Positions 5,443 to 5,892 of a stretch of DNA of 5,892 bases are shown here, piece by piece; within the stretch, counting starts at the first letter, position 1; every line of letters starts with the position of its first letter. The notes under the pieces were generated by a model that made no database searches, was not told the DNA's origin, and saw only the letters and a list, made by a program, of their open reading frames with translations. The position numbers were made by a program, and so were the translations under genes. Source of the stretch: Bacteroidetes bacterium GWA2_30_7 (GTDB lineage Bacteria > Bacteroidota > Bacteroidia > Bacteroidales > GWF2-33-38); contig MENC01000289.1 in NCBI GenBank assembly GCA_001768155.1, positions 28,756 through 34,647 of the forward strand. The letters run 5' to 3'.

Positions 5443-5892
5443 TTATTTCATTTCGACTAGCCAATAACTATTTACTTGATTATTAATAATTATTTTAAGT
5501 ACATATGTTCCGGCACTGTAACCAAGTTTTTTGGCTGAGAAGGTGTAGTTGTATTTGCCTTCGGTTACGTTGCCTTTGAATATGTCGGCTACTTTTTGAC
5601 CGTTCATTGTGAAGACTTCTAGGGATACTTGGGTGTTTTCAGGCAGAGCCTGATTGGATAGGTTTGACATTTCGACTTCGCTCAATGTCCGCTGAGTGTT
5701 TTCAGGCAGAGCCTGATTGGATAGGTTCGACTGAGGTAGAACCTCAGCCGAGCCCTCAACCGAGCTGATTATTAACTCAATCCGTGTACTTTCGCTGTAT
5801 GGATTCGGATACACTATTACTTTGTTTTGCTGAAAGTTGATTACTTGTATTAGCTCATCATCTTCAATATCTTCAAGAGTTTGATTATTGCT
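5443..5892 (-). CDS. T9SS cargo protein, C-terminal 149 residues (5' end outside window)
   Basis: The frame stays open to the right edge, so the real start lies beyond 5892; a GTG at 5814 falls inside the domain (the V of VYPNP) and is not a start. The fragment is a type A Por/T9SS C-terminal sorting domain: KVIVYPNPYSEST (24-36), a beta strand RIELIIS, then VSLEVFTMNGQKV (89-101), a GKYNYTFSAKKL strand-turn, AGTYVLKI and the final NSYWLVEMK. In known systems this beta-sandwich domain directs export across the outer membrane and is removed when the protein is attached to the cell surface or released. What the missing N-terminal part does cannot be told. Oddity: the loop between the second and third strands, normally a few residues, is about 44 residues here (45-88) and contains SNLSNQALPENTQ twice (55-67 and 76-88). 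It ends in a terminator directly after the stop codon. Confidence 0.92.
   Translation of the reverse strand, partial: SNNQTLEDIEDDELIQVINFQQNKVIVYPNPYSESTRIELIISSVEGSAEVLPQSNLSNQALPENTQRTLSEVEMSNLSNQALPENTQVSLEVFTMNGQKVADIFKGNVTEGKYNYTFSAKKLGYSAGTYVLKIIINNQVNSYWLVEMK
5633..5731. repeat. Two 36-bp direct repeats, 63 bp apart, inside the T9SS domain gene
   Basis: The 36 bases at 5633-5668 recur at 5696-5731 with one T/C difference. Both begin GTGTTTTCAGGCAGAGCCTG, which contains the palindrome TCAGGC-AGA-GCCTGA. The offset of 63 bases is 21 codons, so both copies are read in the same frame as SNLSNQALPENT. The 27-base spacer contains the TTCGACTTCGCTCA hairpin element (5668-5692), related to the intergenic copy at 5301-5326. 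Confidence 0.92.
5731..5747. repeat. CTGAGGT-AGA-ACCTCAG palindrome in coding sequence
   Basis: A perfect 7-bp stem with an AGA loop follows the second 36-bp repeat directly. It shares the AGA loop with the two CAGGC-AGA-GCCTG palindromes (5640-5652 and 5703-5715) and is preceded by TTCGAC, so it seems to be another module of the same repeat cluster. It encodes part of residues 49-54 in the expanded loop. Confidence 0.7.

Noticed and set aside
5812..5814. GTG as start codon of the T9SS fragment
   Set aside because: It encodes the V of VYPNP in the sorting domain, and the frame continues open with typical upstream domain sequence to the window edge.

Overview
The window looks like a piece of a low-GC, probably anaerobic Bacteroidota chromosome. 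Four things point there: a single-chain pyruvate:ferredoxin oxidoreductase, the C-terminal domain of a protein exported by the type IX secretion system (T9SS, found only in Bacteroidota), a promoter matching the Bacteroidota -33/-7 consensus (TTTG / TAnnTTTG), and A-rich start-codon contexts without Shine-Dalgarno sequences. No phage, transposase, CRISPR, tRNA or rRNA gene is visible.

Layout. 1-179: AT-rich leader holding a dispersed repeat (54-77) and a run of degenerate octamers that reaches almost to the start codon. 180-3698 (+): complete nifJ-type PFOR with every catalytic and cluster-binding residue I could check, followed by a strong intrinsic terminator (3711-3739). 3740-4340: about 600 bases without a convincing gene, between convergent genes. 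It is dominated by a 21-bp tandem array (3945-4225), a perfect 10-bp hairpin (4227-4250) and an octamer array. 4341-5102 (-): an all-helical, cysteine-free protein of 253 aa that I do not recognise, with its own promoter and terminator. 5103-5442: non-coding, made of 7- and 8-base tandem repeats, a small hairpin repeat and a second copy of the terminator. 5443-5892 (-): the C-terminal 149 residues of a T9SS cargo protein running off the right edge. Its sorting domain carries an in-frame expansion made of palindromic repeat modules.

The genes do not form an operon or pathway. PFOR is a central metabolic enzyme with its own terminator, and the two minus-strand genes each end in the same ~48-base terminator cassette two bases after the stop codon. 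The most interesting content is the repeat architecture. Non-coding stretches are largely built from tandem units of fixed length (7, 8 or 21 bp) that tolerate many substitutions but very few indels. A separate family of small hairpins appears both between genes and inside a coding sequence. I found no evidence for a new defence or metabolic system.
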